The notes beneath the pieces are model-generated. The model saw nothing but the letters and a program-made list of their open reading frames with translations. It had not been told where the DNA came from and did not search any database. This document shows, piece after piece, positions 34,916 to 44,702 of a stretch of 64,000 bases of DNA. Each line of letters starts with the position of its first letter. Position 1 is the first letter of the stretch. A program made the translations under genes and the position numbers. The DNA comes from Loripinus fragilis (lineage: Eukaryota > Mollusca > Bivalvia > Lucinida > Lucinidae), in the NCBI GenBank assembly GCA_964019695.1, contig OZ026515.1, positions 143,414,152-143,478,151 on the forward strand, written 5' to 3'.

Positions 34916-35067
34916 ATGATATTGTCCCACTGCTGCTTACATCAGACATTCCATTTCAAATAGCCTAATTAGTTCGTATATTCGGCGAAAAATACCGATA
35001 ACGGATCGGAGATAAAATTAGCATATGCCACGCCCTATGAACTTCAGGGTCAAAAAATACGACAATA

Positions 35068-35907
35068 GCATTTGAATGTATAGACCAAATATGTTTTTTG
35101 TTTCGGGTCCTAGTTCTGTGAGGTGATGAATTGTGCTCTGGTTTTGTATGGTTATAGTTTTTTTGCCAATCATTCACCTCGGAAGAATAGAGAGCTAGGT
35201 GTTTGACTAAATCCTTCTTATCATATCCATCTATCATATACGGACGATGACTGACGTATTACTTGACTTTTCGCTTTCTGTAAAAATGCGTAATTAGGAC
35301 TGGTCAACTTTAGACATAGGTGAAAGCTGAAAACGAGGCGTGGTTTATTCAAAAGTAACTGTATCATCTTGTGCCACCACCTCAGTCATTATTTAGTCCT
35401 TAAAACGCCAGCAAAATAACCGCATCTGAAAATGACTATTTAACAGGGAGGCAAATATTGTGGACCCAGATCAGACTGGTCCTACAGGAGCAGTCTGATC
35501 TGGATCCACACTGTTTATCTATAAGGCTTCAAATAGTTCAGTGGACGATAAAAACATACATTTTGTGATTATGCGCTTTAAGGGTTAATAAATGTGAGTT
35601 CAGTGTGTATACGGTGAGGATTTTCATGAAATGCACGCACGTTTGACTGGCTCATAAAGCTTATTTACTCTTTACCAAATTATAAATAAAACCTGATTTC
35701 CCTTCCTAAGCAGATGAAATAGCCGAACCACACCCAGATATGAATATTAAAGCTGCCGCCTTTACAGTAAGCGAAAAGTCAAGTTATACGATAGACCATT
35801 ATTGTCATATCAATATCTAACATGAGCCTTCCAAAACTCGACAGTGTTATGATCTCTCTAAGAGAAATTGGGTAAACTATATTGTTTGTCAAAATTGACC
35901 CGAGACA
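35068..35907. other. Unassigned; one dispersed hairpin
   Basis: At 35462-35511 GGACCCAGATCAGACTGG faces CAGTCTGATCTGGATCC, the best palindrome of a family described at 48490-48553. No gene. Confidence 0.45.
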
Positions 35908-36009
35908 TATGAATATTCAATGACCTTTTACTCAGTCTTCGTGAATCTTCGTAAAAAGTTCGCTTGAGATTGTTCTATTATTACTAATCTGAATGAATTT
36001 AATCATAAT

Positions 36010-36080
36010 TCCCCGATAGTCTAGTGGATAGTCTTGTATTTTAGCACTCAAAAGATGTGGGTTCGAGTCCAGTAGCATTT
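36010..36080 (+). repeat. tRNA-like module B-left
   Basis: CCCCGATAGTCTAGTGGATA strongly resembles the 5' half of a tRNA-Glu type gene. B box GGGTTCGAGTCC, then T8 at 36085-36092. The 3' acceptor half does not complement the 5' half. Confidence 0.65.
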
Positions 36081-36550
36081 AAGTATTTTTTTTCCTTTTC
36101 TTTGTCTTCATTCTTGATTTTGTGCACAACTGGATGCATTTATTTAAATTTGGCATGTGCTGATTTAACAAATACAGCACCGTGAATAATTTCAATAAGC
36201 CTTCATGTGAATAACTCTTTGCACGCTGAATATTTTTCGAGACATTTGTTATCATATGCTGACTTTTAATCAAAATTAACATTTTCAATTTTTTAAGGAA
36301 CACTATCAGAGTGTCAAATGGTCTGTATCCAGATCAGAACCGACGTTCTGTTGGTACTGAACTGGGTCCAAACTATTTGCAAATGTTATCAGCTGACAAG
36401 GAAATAGTGGGGAACTAAATGGAATAATGAATACAAAAGCGGCTAAATAGAAATAAAAGATGTAAAGCTCATCACAAGATGATGTAAAATTTACGAACAA
36501 TATTAACTTAAAAAAGAATGTAATTTGAAATTTTTTTTTTAAAAAAAGGT

Positions 36551-36620
36551 TCCTTCCAAGTTTCGATCCAGGTATGCTTGATTTGTAAGTAGTCAACTAA
36601 CCACTAGGCTATCAGACCAT
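36551..36620 (-). repeat. tRNA-like module B-right
   Basis: Minus strand: TGATAGCCTAGTGGTTAG, degenerate B box CTGGATCGAAAC, then T7 (complement of 36541-36547). Confidence 0.55.
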
Positions 36621-36725
36621 TTGCATTAACGAATTGACATTATCTTCATATTCTCTGTAAAAGCGTGACCAAGATCGGAGTACATATGAATATTCAATGA
36701 CCTTTTACTCAGTCTTTACTCCACG

Positions 36726-37154
36726 AAAACGCACGAATATCACGAAGATTTTGGCGAAAATTAATCAGTCTAAGGTCAATTTTGACAGACTATAACTAAA
36801 TACGTGTAGCTTCAAAATATTTTAAGACTTGACATTATCCTTTGCTGGACTGCATTTGTGTACTTCTCTAAATTTTAAAATTTTGTATGAATAGGATTGG
36901 CATCGAACCACTTGTGTCGTGGCCTTATATATGTATATGGCATGATAAAATGTCCATATCATCGATTATTTGTTACTTATTGCAACGGCTACAACCATGT
37001 CCTCACATGAGCCTGTACATCCTGCGTGGTCACATCAACCTTCTTTGCTCGTATACTCAAGGAAGTGAATTACTGGAAGCTGTTGACAGAAGACAAGACA
37101 TCACTATATCATTAATACAGGAGCAAGAATATATACTGAATTTCTTTATTTCAG
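36726..37154. other. Unassigned end of intron 1
   Basis: No additional exon seen. The last bases, TTTCTTTATTTCAG, form the exon 2 acceptor. Confidence 0.5.
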
Positions 37155-37312
37155 CAAGCTGTCTTGTCTATAGCCCACCAACTTGTGATCTCAACACTTG
37201 TAGCTGAAGTAGTATGTGCCTCCAATGATTCTGAGTTCCGTGCCAGGCTTCTGAGTTCCACCTTGTTTATGACGGGTCTCACTACATTACTTATGGTCAC
37301 TGTTGGAAGCAG
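37155..37312 (+). CDS. SLC23-family transporter, exon 2 (TM1-TM2)
   Basis: 158 nt between TTTCTTTATTTCAG and AG|GTGAGT, entering in phase 0 and leaving in phase 2. It encodes QAVLSIAHQLVISTLVAEVV, then CASNDSEFRARLLSSTLFMT, then GLTTLLMVTVGS and two bases of an Arg codon. The order matches SLC23/NAT proteins: first helix with a conserved Gln near its start, a short acidic link, then S.TLF.TG..TLL....G.RLP. The last ~85 bp of the exon, including the donor, is repeated in the adjoining array, so several equivalent donors compete in principle. Confidence 0.92.
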
Positions 37313-38598
37313 GTGAGTTCCGTGCCAGGCTTCAGTTCCACCTTGTTCATGACTGGTCTCACTACAGTACTTATCGTCACTGTTGGAAGCAGGTAAGTTC
37401 CAGCCAGGCTTCAGTTCCACCTTGTTCATGACTGGCCTCACTACATTACTTATGGTCACTTTTGGAAGCAGGTAAGTTCCGTGCCAGGCTTCTAAGTTCC
37501 ACCTTGTTCATGACTGGCCTCACAACATTACTGATGGTCACTGTTGGAAGCAGGTGAGTTCCGTGCCAGGCTTCTAAGTTCCACCTTGTTCATGACTGGC
37601 CTCACAACATTACTGATGGTCACTGTTGGAAGCAGGTGAGTTCCGTGCCAGGCTTCAGTTCCACCTTGTTCATGACTGGTCTCACTACAGTACTTATCGT
37701 CACTGTTGGAAGCAGGTGAGTTCCAGCCAGGCTTCAGTTCCACCTTGTTCATGACTGGCCTCACTACATTACTTATGGTCACTGTTGGAAGCAGGTAAGT
37801 TCCGTGCCAGGCTTCTAAGTTCCACCTTGTTCATGACTGGCCTCACAACATTACTGATGGTCACTGTTGGAAGCAGGTGAGCTCCGTGCCAGGCTTCAGT
37901 TCCACCTTGTTCATGACTGGCCTCACTACAGTACTTATGGTCACTGTTGGAAGCATTGAGTTCCGTGCCAGGCTTCAGTTCCACCTTGTTCATGACTGGC
38001 CTCACTACAGTACTTATGGTCACTGTTGGAAGCAGGTAAGTTCCCCGCCAGGCTTCTGAGCATTTATCTACCCGAAAAAGTGATAATTAAACGAGGCCGC
38101 TAGGCCGAGGTGAATATCACTTTTAAGGGTAGATGGGTCTCACTACATTACTTATGGTCACTGTTGGAAGCAGGTGAGTTCCGTGACAGGCTTCAGTTCC
38201 ACCTTGTTCATGACTGGTCTCACTACAGTACTTATCGTCACTGTTGGAAGCAGGTGAGTTCCAGCCAGGCTTCAGTTCCACCTTGTTCATGACTGGCCTC
38301 ACTACAGTACTTATCGTCACTGTTGGAAGCAGGTTAGTTCCGTGCCAGGCTTCTAAGTTCCACCTTGTTCATGACTGGCCTCACTACATTACTGATGGTC
38401 ACTGTTTGAAGCAGGTGAGTTCCGTGCCAGGCTTCAGTTCCACCTTGTTCATGACTTGCCTCACTACAGTACTTATGGTCACTGTTGGAAGCAGGTGAGT
38501 TCCGTGCCAGGCTTCAGTTCCACCTTGTTCATGACTGGCCTCACTACAGTACTTATGGTCACTGTTGGAAGCAGGTAAGTTCCGCGCCAGGCTTCTGA
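37313..38598 (+). repeat. Exon 2-derived tandem array (15 further units of ~80 bp)
   Basis: The last ~80 bp of exon 2 plus its GT is repeated 15 more times, giving 16 copies with the exon. Units end GGAAGCAGGT(G/A)AGTTCC, so almost every unit keeps a consensus-like 5' splice site; unit 9 (near 37955, AGCATTGAG) lost it. Ten units have CTTCAGTTCC in place of CTTCTGAGTTCC; this 2-bp deletion makes a CAG acceptor-like site. Read straight through, each junction gives TGA or TAA in the exon frame, so the array is not translated contiguously. Unit 11 is truncated next to a hairpin at 38058-38134. Minus-strand open frames of 65-102 codons across it only reflect periodicity. Confidence 0.95.
38058..38134. 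repeat. Foldback hairpin inside the array
   Basis: CATTTATCTACCCG and GAAAAAGTGATAATTA pair with TATCACTTTTAAGGGTAGA around a GAGGCCGCTAGGCC centre. The same segment with the same left junction (CTTCTGAGCATTTATC) recurs 541 bp later at 38599-38675. Confidence 0.85.
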
Positions 38599-39268
38599 GC
38601 ATTTATCTACCCGAAAAAGTGTTAATTCACCGAGGCCGCTAGGCCGAGGTGAATATCACTTTTAAGGGTAGATAAATCCTTATGTCTACCGAAATTGAAG
38701 TCTCTTAATGTTTTGTTATGTGTCTTTTCATTTAAGAACGAAAATTTTGCTACTTTCACTTTTGTTGTTAAAGACATGTTCAACCTTCAATCTAAGACAT
38801 CTAAGGACTTTCTCACAATTTTTAGCAATTTTTATTAATATATTATAATTTAATACTTTGCATTTTCAAATGTATATTAATTCTCTTAATTGGGAATATA
38901 AAATGTTATCATAAACTGTTTTACAGTTTGTTTATTCAAACAAAGATAACTAAGCAAACAAAACAAAACAAAACTGTTGTAAAAAATCATGAAAGTCTTT
39001 AATTTACCTGTTGGGAGGTGAAACAGCAAATCATGTCAATTTCATGCAGCACATGCTAGTTTCACACTCATCATGCTATTTTTTAGCTCTCTAGAGGGTA
39101 ATATTGCAGAAGTGTCAAAAATATTAACTTCTGGAAGCTAGTTTGAGCTGGTTTTCATGCAATATTAACTTGTGGACCGGTTTAGACCAGTTTCCAGGTA
39201 GACATAGAAATTTATGAATACAAATTAAGCCAATCAGGAGACAGAATTCTCTACAGTCATATAACAAA
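38599..39268 (+). mobile_element. ~660-bp element with terminal hairpin, copy A
   Basis: The left end is the hairpin 38599-38690 (TCTACCCG...GGGTAGATAAATCCTTATG). The right end, near CCAATCAGGAGACAGAATTC, lies about 25 bp before the exon 3 acceptor. A reverse-oriented copy is at 57788-58452 with the matching segments in mirror order (CAAACAAAGATAA, CAGCAAATCATGTCAATTTC, TCTAGAGGGTAATATTGCAG). Non-coding. Confidence 0.8.
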
Positions 39269-39293
39269 TGTAGATATTTTTGGATAATTTCAG

Positions 39294-39385
39294 GTTGCCA
39301 TTATTCCAGGGAGCAGCAGTAGAATATCTGGCCCCTTTATTGGCTCTTGGCACCGTAGATACGACCTTTTGTGTCGCCACAGATA
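39294..39385 (+). CDS. SLC23-family transporter, exon 3 (TM3)
   Basis: 92 nt after GATAATTTCAG; the first base completes the split Arg codon, giving GSR|LPLFQGAAVEYLAPLLALG then TVDTTFCVATD, and ends A|GTGAGT in phase 1. RLP..QG..... APL.A is the diagnostic TM3 block of the NAT fold, where a half-helix and short strand cross the substrate site. The neighbouring element ends about 25 bp upstream of the acceptor. Confidence 0.93.
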
Positions 39386-39564
39386 GTGAGTATCAAATAC
39401 ATAATAGTATCATTTATGCAACGCGTGAAAGTTATTATATGGTTGTGCATCTGTGCGGGATGATATTCCACGAGCTTTAATACAGCCCATTTAATATTTT
39501 TCTTATTGTACAAGCATGCATTTGCACTTAATGATTTGCGAGATATTTGATATATTTTTGTGTG

Positions 39565-39740
39565 TCTTTTCCTTGGCATTAGCCAGTACTGGACCGGATG
39601 GGTCCATGGTTTTGTGGTTTTATGTTGGGGAGCATCCGAAGGCTCAACCAGCAGCGGTGTCAGTTTTAAAGCGTCTCAGAAGACGGGACCACGGCTTAAG
39701 GTCTCATCCAACAGACTGCAAGAGCGGGTAATCGAACTCC
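39565..39740 (-). mobile_element. SINE S2, copy 2 (head damaged)
   Basis: Shares GAAGGCTCAACCAGCAG, TTTTAAAGCGTCTCAGAAGA and AAGGTCTCATCCAACAGACT with 14068-14305. The tRNA-like head is partly lost. Confidence 0.65.
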
Positions 39741-40039
39741 TGGGCACAAGGCACAAGGTGCAATGAAATAGTAAATTTTAGCTTGTTTGAACCATTTGTA
39801 AAGTCAATAAATATTGAATATAACGATGCCATTGAAATAAAATTTTCTGGCTCCATGTACTAGAAATAATATCCTCGAACATACACAAGTATAGGCAAGC
39901 ACCAGGAGTAAATTGAAATCACTATGTGGTGCCAGAAGTATCAAAATGCCACTGTGACTATGATTAGAAAATAAAACTACGGAAATCAGCATACATAGAC
40001 GTAACACTTTATCAGATCCCGCTTACTCTATAAACTAAC

Positions 40040-40110
40040 TATTAGGTCACTATATTGCCATGTGGTATGCTATGTCCTGGTCCAGAGACAGCAGCCAGTT
40101 GGAGTTACCT
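40040..40110 (+). repeat. Family R repeat, partial copy
   Basis: AACTATTAGGTCACTATATT and CATGTGGTATGCTATGTCC, then AGAGACAGCAGCCAGTTGG, parallel the left two thirds of 11641-11790. Confidence 0.55.
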
Positions 40111-40611
40111 GGTACTTGAATATATGATCGAAGGCGATCATGTTGACAGTTTAAAGTTCCCACTTCTCTTCTTTTTAACTGTCTGCAACTTAGTGTGTGT
40201 TACAATAAAGTAACGTCAGCATCTACGTATTTATTTAAAACCAATTGCATGTTAAGTACTTTTTATCTGACATCTTTTGGCTCATTGGCCATTCTGTGAA
40301 TGTGAGTTTCCCATATATCTTATATTAAACCTTAGTTATTCAGAAATTTATGATAAACGAGGTGATGCTAAATTAGATATTCCATTGATCTATATCTTAT
40401 TTTGTATATGTTTCTGAATAATTTTAATGTAGGAAAGTGTGTTTATAAACCTTGAAAACTTATAAGAGTATAGATAGAATGTATAATAAAGAACTGAAAA
40501 GGCGATGGAGGGCAGTCATTTTAATTAGTATGCACACACAAAATAATTAGTTTACTGCTATTTATCTTAATAAAAACCTGTTAGTCCATTGTAACGCCCT
40601 TTGACGCGTTT

Positions 40612-40850
40612 GTTGACTTTTTGTTTATTGTTGCTCCCATTGTGGGAGTCTGTAATTGTTCTTTGTTTTGTTGTACAATACTTTATGTCCATTCTTGTTT
40701 TGCAATCATCTTGATGGGGAAGAGAGAGCTAGTTGCTTTGCTTAGTTTGACTTCCCGGTGTCTCGTGATGGTTGTGTGGCTCTTCCTTGCGGTGCCATGG
40801 GTTTGTCTGCGGTTTGTGATTGTGGTATCACCTACTATTTTTGAAATATC
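40612..40850 (+). repeat. Dispersed repeat (TTGTTGCTCCCATTG family)
   Basis: TTTATTGTTGCTCCCATTGT, TTTTGCAATCATCTTGATGG and TTTGTGATTGTGGTATC are shared with 22700-23030; minus-strand relatives lie at 59245-59460 and 60590-60690. A 94-codon open frame here is not supported as a gene. Confidence 0.6.
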
Positions 40851-41481
40851 ATGTCATGGAAAATATTATGGAAAATGGAACATTTGCTCTTTTCAAACAT
40901 TTTAACCCGTACTTTTCCAAAATATTTTCAAAAGTATTCAAAACTAAACTTAATTTTTTTCTTCATTTTTTCAATGTTGTCTAAAAATAGAAAATGATGT
41001 CATGATCAAAAAATAGCCTAGGGGGTAAAGGGTTAGCTTTGTTTGCAAGTCTATTGTTTCTCCTGTTGAAAATGGTTGAGTTTGAAAAACAGTCTCTGTA
41101 TATGGCAATGAAAATGGGGTTTTTATTTGCATTTCAAATTTTACAGGATGTAGTTACATATTCAGAATGGCGGCTTCCACTGGCTTAAAAGAAGTCTGAA
41201 TACAAAATTTTTGATTACTTTCCATCTCAATTTGATGGGGGATTGCAACAAACAACATGCTTTAATAAGGGCGTGCATTTCACTGGATACACATGCAGCA
41301 TGCGTATTGAAATCAAGAAAAAATTGTATAAAGCATTAGACACAGCAAAATGTGATTTTTTTTCTGGTGATGTAAGCGTGAATGTGTATGTCAAACAATT
41401 AATAATCGTACGAAATACCCCTTTGGTGGCTTAGAAGAGATAGTCTGTGGAGCTGAAACATTTTAACCCCTCTATTTGCAG

Positions 41482-41555
41482 CAGCCGCAACTGCCAATGC
41501 GACCTATAATGGCACAGATTATGGAAGGGACCACATCTTGAATGCTGTTACCTCA
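41482..41555 (+). CDS. SLC23-family transporter, exon 4 (extracellular loop)
   Basis: 74 nt, phase 1 in and phase 0 out (CTCA|GTAAGT). Encodes TAATANATYNGTDYGRDHIL then NAVTS. It sits where SLC23 proteins have a polar extracellular loop between TM3 and TM4, and carries two N-glycosylation sequons (NAT and NGT). The acceptor is TTTGCAGCAG, so an alternative site three bases downstream (41485) would drop one Ala without changing frame. Confidence 0.88.
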
Positions 41556-41639
41556 GTAAGTATGATTACTATAATAAGATTAACTTTTTTATCACATTTT
41601 AAGGCGGATGGGATACTATTTTGATACTATTTTGGCGTT

Positions 41640-41850
41640 GTCCATCCAGGGCGGATCCAAAGGGGAACATGTCCGGACCCCCCTCCCTAGAAAATCACAA
41701 CCTTAGAAATACTGCAACGGACACCCCTCGAGATGCAATTGGACCCATCCAGTCCAATCGCTTCTCGAGGCTCTACGAAATACGTTGATGATTACAAACG
41801 TTGTCAGGACACCTCGACGGTATTTTCTGAATCCGCACATGTCCTTAATC
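41640..41850 (+). repeat. GGATCC-ended repeat, copy 4
   Basis: Begins CAGGGCGGATCCAAAGG and ends CTGAATCCGCACATGTCC, with GGACCCCCCTCCCTAG and AGGACACCTCG inside. Ends more eroded than copy 2. Confidence 0.5.
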
Positions 41851-43418
41851 TGTCTCAATCAATCTTTCTTTTCATCCATATTTCTGTATGTCCATTTGAA
41901 GCGAATATATCCAGAACTATAGGTTAGCCTGAGGATCATGTTACATGTAATTAAGTTTGACATGGAAACCATATGTATGCTCCGTGCTTGGGTTTCTACT
42001 ATTGCATAAACTCCATATTGCCTCAACCCTAGTGTGAGATGACTAATGGGAAGCTGCAGCTGTGTGAAGTCAGTACTAAGCACAGACTAGCCCTTTATAT
42101 CACTATTTATCACTATTTATGCAGTGGGTAACGTCATGTCATGAATAGAGGATATTCAAATTTTTGGAATAAATATGACATTTTTTTCATCGAATGAAGC
42201 GAAAAATCTATATTATATTTCATGAGAGGCGAAGTTGTCCGTTACACCAATGCATATTTTCATTGAAATAATCAAACGTTGCAGGCGATAAAGTCGCATT
42301 TTAAACGTCATATGAAATTTTTTAAACGAGCATTTGGCGAGTTTAATAAATTTAATATCAAGTAAGATCCTCTATTTATCATAAACAAAGAAGTTAGTGT
42401 TTGCTATGTGGTCACGATATTATAGTATAACCATATTAGAATAAAACCTTCATTGATAGGAAATTAATTGTAGATCTACATGTACCATCTGCGCATTGCT
42501 ATATAAAGTGTTGAGTCATGATCAATAGCTATATTTTTGCATGCATACTTTAGCAAGTTTAGTAGGTTTAATCCAGTGAAGCTTGAACATCTGTTTACAT
42601 ACATGGAAATATGTTGCTCTGATATTAATATAAACATGATTCATGACATGGAAAAGTGGCTCAGACAAGCTATAATCCTGTATAGATATAATAGTTAATA
42701 ATTATAGGACTAATATAGCTTAACACAAGATTTTGGTATTTATCGCATCATCGAGCAGCAAAGGCTCAGGTGAGTCTATACATAAGAGCCTTAGCTGCTC
42801 ATTTGTACAAAGTCTATATGAAGACGAAGACCAATACCGGAATTTAGTTCTCAACCCTTGTTGGATACTGATGATTTTCAGTGCCGCTGCCCCTCGCAAA
42901 ATTACATATAAAGCGCACACGACACACCCATCCTTGCTGGACACGTCAGCATGGGTGTTTATAAGAGGGATTTCATACCGATATCGTAATCTGACCCTTA
43001 TTACTTAAGGGCAGATGTGGTACATGTACTATTCGCTAATGATTGTATGGGTCCTGTGTGTTTATTCCATGCATATTATAATTATGTCATACATAGTTAA
43101 GGCATGCCTTAATGAAGAGATTATCAGCTCTAGACAAATGCTCAAAGAGGGGCCCTTAACTTGTTTGATTTTTCTACTCTTTGGCTTTCAAAAACAGATA
43201 TTTGCTTAAAACTATTTTTCGCATAATGTGTAAGATTTGGGTACTATGTGACTTTAAAATGGGGGTTGCCCTAGAGTTCTTTTTGCAATTCGGCAAGCTT
43301 AAGCCACAGGGATCTGATTTTGACATTGCATGCAATGCAAATAAAGGTCTTTAGCGATCGCATTATTACTTGAGTAAAATTTTTGATCAAAAAGAAGAAA
43401 TTTCTTTTTCGTTTAAGT
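41851..43418. other. Unassigned intronic DNA
   Basis: No exon. Near 42750-42810 a fragment (AGCAAAGGCTCAGGTGAG) resembles the interior of MITE family G. Several ~60-90-codon frames show no similarity. Confidence 0.4.
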
Positions 43419-43430
43419 ATATATGTACGA

Positions 43431-43621
43431 AGTGGCTATTTACAGTCAACTGTAAATAGCCAAAAAACGTTAAAATGGCTATTTACAGTCAACTGTCAAT
43501 AGCCAAAAAACGTAAAAATGGCTATTTACAGTTGACTGTCAATAGCCATTTTAACGTTTTTTGGCTATTTACAGTTGACTGTCAATAGCCATTTTAACGT
43601 TTTTTGGCTAATGACAGTCAG
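43431..43621. repeat. Left palindromic subrepeat array
   Basis: About four and a half units. The spacer changes strand in mid-array (CCAAAAAACGTTAAAATGG becomes CCATTTTAACGTTTTTTGG), so the array as a whole is also one large hairpin. Confidence 0.9.
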
Positions 43622-44593
43622 TGTCGTTATTTATTTGGGATACAGGGGGAAATTATTTGTCATATCAAATTTATTTACTTATCCCTTTATTTAGCTGAAA
43701 TCCTACTTTGGCTCTTGTTGAAGCATATTTTTTCATGATGGTGCGGCTTCGAATCAACGACTTCCCGCTCCGTTAGCGTAAAAAGAGAATCAAGACATTA
43801 AACATACTAATTGCAGAGATGCGATAAGCAGTGAATCTTGAGCTTCCTAGCATTATTTAGATATGACTTTAAGTGCAAAGTAAGAAGAATTCCTGAGTGA
43901 CATGAGTAGCATTGTCTTTGTTGTTGATTTTAAGACTTGGAAACTTTCCTCACAAATTTTTTGTTTAAAAAAATTCCGTCCAGATCTGGATTGACACTAT
44001 TTGGCATCACGGATCCAAAATAGGCTCCGTGTTGGCATTCAATAATACTTTACTTTAATAGACATCTCATCTGGGTCAACCGAGTACTCAATTATTCGTA
44101 AAAACTCATGATCGTAACCGTTCGTTTGACTAATTATATAGTTTACTTTTGACTAATTATATATCAAACAAGAGTGAGTCATGATCTGGTTATAACAGAT
44201 AATTCCTATTTGAGCTGTCTGATTCTGATCTATACTGCCTGTTGATAATGTGTACATGCAAGTTGTCATAAGACATCTAAAGGTTTGGCAATTAGTTCCA
44301 GTCCGCAAAATTATGTTCGAGGGCAAGTACAGGGATTTGGTTTTTTTATACTTCACGCATTTTCGAGCATGGAAAGCGAAGGCGTGACGGCATATGCGAT
44401 GACTCGTCAGACCCTTCTCTACTCCCTTATACAAAGTATGGATGTCTCGCAGAGAGGATCCAACTTCTCTTCATTGAGACAGCCATCCATTTTTTTTCTT
44501 TTCTTCTTTCATTAATAATTTTCTTTTCGGCCTGTTGAAATTTATTTATATTTTGTAAAAGGTTTACACCAAAAGGCCTTTGCTAAAAACATT

Positions 44594-44702
44594 TAGTCTC
44601 GAAAAATGTGTAAAATATAAAACCTGTGCAAAAATGTGCAAAATATGAAATGAAACCTGTGCAATATGCACAGGTTTCATATTTTGCACATTTTTCGAGA
44701 CT
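44594..44702. repeat. Hairpin inside the foldback transposon
   Basis: TAGTCTCGAAAAATGTG faces CACATTTTTCGAGACTA, with CCTGTGCAATATGCACAGG at the centre. A near-perfect palindrome, possibly a small MITE. Confidence 0.8.

Larger units (their letters stand above)
34268..35067. mobile_element. 800-bp foldback element with convergent tRNA-like modules (A)
   Basis: Ends TATTGTCGTATTTTTTTGAC and its inverted copy GTCAAAAAATACGACAATA, continuing with ACCCTGAAGTTCA in both arms. Each arm carries ATCATCCGCTG followed by a tRNA-like A/B-box unit pointing inward (34437-34508 on +, 34850-34915 on -). No protein coding. Confidence 0.75.
35908..36725. mobile_element. Element with convergent tRNA-like modules (B)
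   Basis: Bounded by direct copies of ACATATGAATATTCAATGAC plus CTTTTACTCAGTCTT (near 35908 and 36683). Inverted GTCAAAATTGACC (near 35888) and GGTCAATTTTGAC (near 36775) lie just outside. Inside are inward-facing tRNA-like units at 36010-36080 (+) and 36551-36620 (-). A 96-codon minus-strand frame inside shows no family similarity. Confidence 0.5.
39386..41481. other. Intron 3 content
   Basis: Contains a SINE S2 copy (39565-39740), a partial family R repeat (40040-40110) and a dispersed repeat (40612-40850). The rest is unassigned AT-rich DNA. A stretch near 40955-41090 has an A/T-rich run but no exon. Confidence 0.5.

Noticed and set aside
34437..36620. Functional tRNA genes
   Set aside because: A and B boxes are present, but acceptor halves do not pair, spacing is irregular and they sit in inverted element arms; kept as tRNA-like modules.
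36882..37207. 106-codon frame overlapping exon 2 as a separate gene
   Set aside because: It crosses the intron 1/exon 2 border in another frame; exon 2 is supported by the SLC23 match and splice phases.
37313..38598. CRISPR array
   Set aside because: Repeats are contiguous with no unique spacers, derive from a eukaryotic exon, and the genome is animal.
37151..38602. Minus-strand open frames of 65-102 codons repeating ISNVVRPVMNKVELK
   Set aside because: They are the antisense of the exon-derived array. The sense strand encodes a conserved transporter segment once, with correct splice borders.
40621..40905. 94-residue hydrophobic small protein
   Set aside because: The sequence is a dispersed repeat with copies at 22700-23030 and, inverted, at 59245-59460 and 60590-60690, none keeping the frame.
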